In this document: positions 30,540 to 33,780 of the stretch, piece by piece
Numbering within the stretch: position 1 is the first letter of the stretch
Layout of the letters: each line of letters opens with the position of its first letter
The notes under the pieces: model-generated
Database searches by the model: none
What the model saw: only the letters and a program-made list of their open reading frames with translations
What the model was told of the DNA's origin: nothing
DNA from: Planctomycetia bacterium
GTDB taxonomy: Bacteria > Planctomycetota > Phycisphaerae > Phycisphaerales > SM1A02
Assembly: GCA_005790605.1 (NCBI GenBank)
Contig: SXUI01000065.1
Location: 1-33,780 of the forward strand
Direction: 5' to 3'
DNA length: 33,780 nt
Position numbers and translations under genes: made by a program

Positions 30540-31801
30540 TACGCCTTCTTGCCGCGACGAATCAGGAGTACGCCGCCGGCGAGGAGGTGCTGCTTGGTGA
30601 TGAGCGTCTCGAGCGTCGCCTTCTCGCCATTGACGCTCACCGCCCCATTCTGCACGAGCTCACGCGCTTCGCGTTTACTCGCGGCGATGGATGTCCCTGT
30701 GATGAGGTCGACGATCGCGACGCCTGCGGCAAGCGCATCTTGAGCGAGCGTGCTTGATGGAAGATCCGCAGCGATGTCCGCGATTTGTGCCGCGTCAAGG
30801 CTCCGCACTTCTCCTGAAAAGATCGCTTCGCTCGTCGCCCGTGCACGAGCGAGTTCTGTCTCGCCGTGCGTGAGGCGCGTCATTTCCGCCGCAAGCGTTC
30901 GCTGCGCATCGCGCTTTCCCGGATCTTGCGCGGCCGCATGCGCAAGCGATCCAATGGCGTCAGCGTCAAGAAATGTGAACCATTGCAAGAACTTGACTGC
31001 GTCCGCATCCGCGGTGTTCAACCAGTACTGATAGAAGCGATACGGAGTGGTGCGATCGGCAGTCAGCCAAATCGCCCCCTTCTCGGTCTTCCCGATCTTC
31101 TGCCCGTCGCTTGTCGTCACGAGTGGGCAGGTCGCGCCGTAACTCTCGCCTTGCGCGACTCGGCGAATGAGATCGATGCCGCTGACGATGTTTCCGAATT
31201 GATCGCTTCCGCCCAACTGCAACGAACAGCCGTCGGCGCGATAGAGGTGCAGGAAGTCATACGCCTGCAGAATCATGTAACTGAATTCGGTGTAACTGAT
31301 GCCCTGCTCGCGTCCGCCCAAACGAGACGCAACGGAGTCGCGTGCGATCATCTGATTGACGGAGAAATGCTTTCCGACATCGCGGAGCATGTCGAGGAAT
31401 CGCATCTCGCAGAGCCAATCGGCGTTGTTCCGCATGACCGCGGCGCGCGGGCCGGAGAAATCGAGGAAGCGCTCAAAGATGCCACGCTGTCGAGAGACAT
31501 TGTGCTCAACAAGTTCTCGCGAAAGGAGCTGTCGTTCGGCGCTCTTTCCACTTGGGTCACCGATCAAGCCTGTCCCGCCGCCCGAAACCACAATCGGTCG
31601 GTGCCCTGCTCGCTGCAAGTGCGCGAGCAACTTGATACCCATGAAGTTGCCGATGGTCAGACTGTCGGCCGTCGGATCAAACCCGGCGTAGCCCGATCGC
31701 ACGCCGCTGCCAAGATGCGCCGCAAGTTGCGGCGAGGTCGACTGGTGCAGCAGACCGCGCCACTGAAGTTCATCGAGAAATGGAAGCATGGGAATGGACA
31801 T
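30518..31801 (-). CDS. tyrS: Tyrosyl-tRNA synthetase (TyrS, bacterial type)
   Basis: The 427-residue protein is a complete class I TyrRS with the GFDPTADSL segment, the GGGTGLIGDPSGKS segment, tyrosine-pocket residues (GISYTEFSYMILQAYDF, then GGSDQFGN) and a KMSKS-type loop KIGKT at 235-239. A C-terminal S4-like domain follows (SKREARELVQNGAVSVNG). The HIGH motif reads T49-I-G-N52, with both histidines replaced. The ATG at 31801 is used; an ATG at 31789 and a TTG at 31852 are possible. It follows tal by 22 bp. A hairpin covers its stop codon. Confidence 0.95.
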   Translation of the reverse strand: MSIPMLPFLDELQWRGLLHQSTSPQLAAHLGSGVRSGYAGFDPTADSLTIGNFMGIKLLAHLQRAGHRPIVVSGGGTGLIGDPSGKSAERQLLSRELVEHNVSRQRGIFERFLDFSGPRAAVMRNNADWLCEMRFLDMLRDVGKHFSVNQMIARDSVASRLGGREQGISYTEFSYMILQAYDFLHLYRADGCSLQLGGSDQFGNIVSGIDLIRRVAQGESYGATCPLVTTSDGQKIGKTEKGAIWLTADRTTPYRFYQYWLNTADADAVKFLQWFTFLDADAIGSLAHAAAQDPGKRDAQRTLAAEMTRLTHGETELARARATSEAIFSGEVRSLDAAQIADIAADLPSSTLAQDALAAGVAIVDLITGTSIAASKREARELVQNGAVSVNGEKATLETLITKQHLLAGGVLLIRRGKKAYHAISMA

Positions 31802-31823
31802 CGAAGCAGCTTGAGAACGCCGT

Positions 31824-32900
31824 TCATCGAACGGATTGCATCTTCTCACCAATCTTCACGATGAGATCGTTCCAACTCTTGTTGAAGGAGTCTCGTCCAT
31901 CGATTTGCAGCTCTGCCGCGATCGAATCTAGGTTTACGCCCGCTTTGGTTGCGCTCGCGAGAATTGCCTCTGCCGCAACGCCATCAGTCGGCATCGGACC
32001 GCGCGGTTTCCCCTCGCTTGCAAGTGCGAGAAGGGTTTCTTCTGGCATCGTGTTCACGGAGTCCGGCGTGCCAAGCGCATCGACATACAGGCACTTCGAC
32101 AGTGCGGGGTCCTTCGTCCCTGTGCTCGCCCACAGCACGCGCTGCACCTTTGCACCCTTGGCAGCAAGCGCCTTCCAGCGAGCGGATGCCGCGAGGTCGA
32201 GTGAAGATTTCAAAATTCTCCCCGCCATCGCGATGCCAATCTTGTTCTGCAATTCTGCGGGAAGCGCCTTGCTCGTCGCACGATCCCATCGAGAAATGAA
32301 CACACTTGCGACGCTCGAAACGAATGGAGGCAGACCCGCAGCGACTCGTCGCTCAATGCCTCGGATGTATGCCTCTGCTGCTGCGAGATAGTGTTCGCGC
32401 GAAAACAGAAGCGTCACATTGATGGGGATGCCTCGGAAGATGAGTTCTTCAATCGCAGGACATCCTTCTGGCGTTCCGGGCACCTTGATGTACAGGTTGC
32501 GCCGGTTTGCGCGCGCGTGCAGCGCGACAGCCTGCTCGATCGTGGCCTTGGTGTCATTTGCAAGCAGCGGCGATACCTCGAGAGAAACGAAGCCATCCAT
32601 GCCGTCCGATGCTTCGTGGATCGGCCCAAAGTGATCTGCCGCGCGGCGGAGATCATCGATCGCGCATTCGAAGAAGGTCGCTTCGACTCCGAGTCCCTTC
32701 GCTGCAAGTTCGCGCACCTGTGGGTCGTACGCGTTTCCGCCGGCGATAGCCTTTTCGAAGATCGTGGGATTTGAGGTCAGTCCCGTCACATTGAGCCGCG
32801 CGATGTACCGAGCGAGCGTCCCGGACTCAAGCAAAGTTCGCGTAATGTTGTCAAGCCAGAGCGATTGACCAGTTGCGGCAAGGGCGGCGGTAGGAGTCAT
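31824..32900 (-). CDS. tal: Transaldolase
   Basis: The 358-residue protein matches the longer transaldolase type. It begins TGQSLWLDNITR, then has LTSNPTIFEKAI and the Schiff-base lysine K139 in LYIKVPGTPEG, then the segments INVTLLFSREHYLAAAEAYI and LWASTGTKDP. Transaldolase moves a three-carbon unit between sugar phosphates in the pentose phosphate pathway. ATG 32900 fits the family start; an in-frame ATG at 32933 is also open. It is divergent from pgi, which links glycolysis to the same pool of sugar phosphates; a fused tal-pgi protein exists in some bacteria, so the pairing is meaningful. Confidence 0.95.
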   Translation of the reverse strand: MTPTAALAATGQSLWLDNITRTLLESGTLARYIARLNVTGLTSNPTIFEKAIAGGNAYDPQVRELAAKGLGVEATFFECAIDDLRRAADHFGPIHEASDGMDGFVSLEVSPLLANDTKATIEQAVALHARANRRNLYIKVPGTPEGCPAIEELIFRGIPINVTLLFSREHYLAAAEAYIRGIERRVAAGLPPFVSSVASVFISRWDRATSKALPAELQNKIGIAMAGRILKSSLDLAASARWKALAAKGAKVQRVLWASTGTKDPALSKCLYVDALGTPDSVNTMPEETLLALASEGKPRGPMPTDGVAAEAILASATKAGVNLDSIAAELQIDGRDSFNKSWNDLIVKIGEKMQSVR

Positions 32901-32922
32901 AGGCGCGAACGGTAGCAGATCG

Positions 32923-32964
32923 CATTCCCGCATTTGCGTGCGTTGCGAGAAGAGATCGGGAATG
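32923..32964. promoter_or_regulatory. Inverted repeat in the tal-pgi divergent region
   Basis: CATTCCCG (32923-32930) and CGGGAATG (32957-32964) form an exact 8-bp inverted repeat, 26 bases apart, between two divergent sugar-phosphate genes. It could be an operator for both, but there is no independent support. Confidence 0.25.
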
Positions 32965-33052
32965 TGCCTGATCCCCTTGTCGCGTCAAGCACTTCCTGCG
33001 ACAGTTCGGCGCAGAACCGCACGAAGCACCGAACGAAGAAGGAATACGGCCT

Positions 33053-33780
33053 ATGCCCTCCGGGAAGTCTCGCACGAAATCGAACACGCAGTCGATCAAG
33101 CAAGCCACACTCGTACCCCCGGCACCCAAAGTCCCCACCTGGAGTGGAGCGCCGACGCAGACCAAGGCTTGGAAAACGCTCGAAGCGCACGCGAAGCTGG
33201 CTCGAAAGTTCTCGCTGCGCGAACTCTTCGCGAAGGACAAACTCCGCGGAACGAAGTTCACCGCAGAAGCACTCGGCATTCGCCTCGACTATTCGAAGAA
33301 TGTGCTTGACGCGTCAACGATGAAGTTGCTTCTGGCTCTCGCAAAGGAGTGCAAAGTCGCAGGCAAACGCACGGCGATGTTCAGGGGCGAGAAGATCAAT
33401 CTCATGGAAGGCCGAGCGGTGCTGCATGTTGCGCTGCGCGCGCCGCGCGGTAGCGTGATCAAGGTCGACGGACAGAATGTCGTCCCGGATGTGCACGCGG
33501 TCCTTGATCGGATGGCGGCATTCGCGACGCAGATTCGTTCGCGCAAGTGGCTTGGATACACGGGAAAGCCAATCAAGAATGTCGTGAACATTGGCATCGG
33601 AGGAAGCGACCTCGGCCCTGTGATGGCGTATGAAGCACTCAAGAGCTTCAGCGACCGAGGACTGACGATGCGCTTCGTCTCGAATGTCGACGGCAATGAT
33701 TTTTTTGAAGCGACACAGGACCTCAACCCTGAGGAAACGCTCTTCGTCATTAGTTCAAAGACCTTCACAACGCTCGAGAC
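33053..33780 (+). CDS. pgi: Glucose-6-phosphate isomerase, 3' end cut by window
   Basis: The first 242 residues are visible. They carry the PGI segments [30 protein letters not shown], then the SIS-type sugar-binding motif [13 protein letters not shown] and [16 protein letters not shown] interconverts glucose-6-phosphate and fructose-6-phosphate. Start is the ATG at 33053, with AAGGA about nine bases upstream; the N-terminal 25 residues are a Lys/Pro-rich extension. The window ends in the [17 protein letters not shown] segment. Confidence 0.93.
   Translation, partial: MPSGKSRTKSNTQSIKQATLVPPAPKVPTWSGAPTQTKAWKTLEAHAKLARKFSLRELFAKDKLRGTKFTAEALGIRLDYSKNVLDASTMKLLLALAKECKVAGKRTAMFRGEKINLMEGRAVLHVALRAPRGSVIKVDGQNVVPDVHAVLDRMAAFATQIRSRKWLGYTGKPIKNVVNIGIGGSDLGPVMAYEALKSFSDRGLTMRFVSNVDGNDFFEATQDLNPEETLFVISSKTFTTLE

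Noticed and set aside
30866-31864. Plus-strand open frame of 332 codons opposite tyrS
   Set aside because: TyrS motifs on the other strand are unambiguous; this is a shadow frame.
1-33780. CRISPR arrays, insertion sequences, integrase genes, prophage genes, tRNA or rRNA genes
   Set aside because: I saw no repeat-spacer pattern, no transposase or integrase motifs, and no tRNA/rRNA-like sequence; gene order is that of a core chromosomal region.

Overview
The window looks like chromosomal DNA of a flagellated, Gram-negative-type, moderately GC-rich bacterium, most likely a planctomycete of the Phycisphaerae type. The assignment is an inference from gene content and protein style (sigma-54, long flagellar run, CdaA/CdaR pair, a Cys-containing 175-residue protein of a kind I associate with Planctomycetota); no 16S or other phylogenetic marker was searched. 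Coding density is very high. No gene-free stretch exceeds 300 bases; the longest is 251 bases (25715-25965) and it is full of hairpins.

Layout. 1-1614 (minus): an SDR epimerase-like domain fused in one frame to a HAD/Cof-like domain, cut by the window edge. 1707-6425 (minus): a housekeeping group read in the order SRP RNA, dnaX, ybaB, recR, rpoN. dnaX carries a convincing programmed -1 frameshift signal. 6495-7766 (plus): a YacL-like membrane PIN/TRAM protein, separated from the convergent hook gene by a strong hairpin. 7844-25714 (minus): one unbroken run of flagellar genes read as TPR protein, FlgN-like, histidine kinase, NtrC-type activator, flgB, flgC, fliE, fliF, fliG, fliH, fliI, fliJ, MotE-like, fliK, flgD, a TIGR02530-like flagellar operon protein and flgE. 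25966-29041 (minus): RDD membrane protein, lipoprotein, conserved protein. 29129-30432 (plus): cdaA and cdaR-like genes for c-di-AMP. 30518-32900 (minus): tyrS and tal. 33053-end (plus): pgi, cut by the window edge.

How it fits together. rpoN, a sensor kinase and a GAFTGA-containing sigma-54 activator are all present beside the basal-body, export and hook genes. Sequences closely matching the sigma-54 -24/-12 consensus lie directly upstream of fliE and of fliK, with a third, less certain one before flgC. This suggests a sigma-54 hierarchy in which an early segment (kinase, activator, flgB) activates later segments (fliE onwards; fliK-flgD-flgE). Neighbouring genes are often joined by ATGA or TTGA stop/start overlaps, which suggests translational coupling.

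The most interesting observations are the dnaX frameshift cassette with a DnaX that lacks the usual cysteine zinc module, the sigma-54 promoters inside the flagellar run, the tandem-hairpin region ahead of the TPR/flagellar operon, an unstudied membrane-anchored TPR protein heading that operon, a CdaA with an altered DGA motif, and the SDR-HAD fusion.
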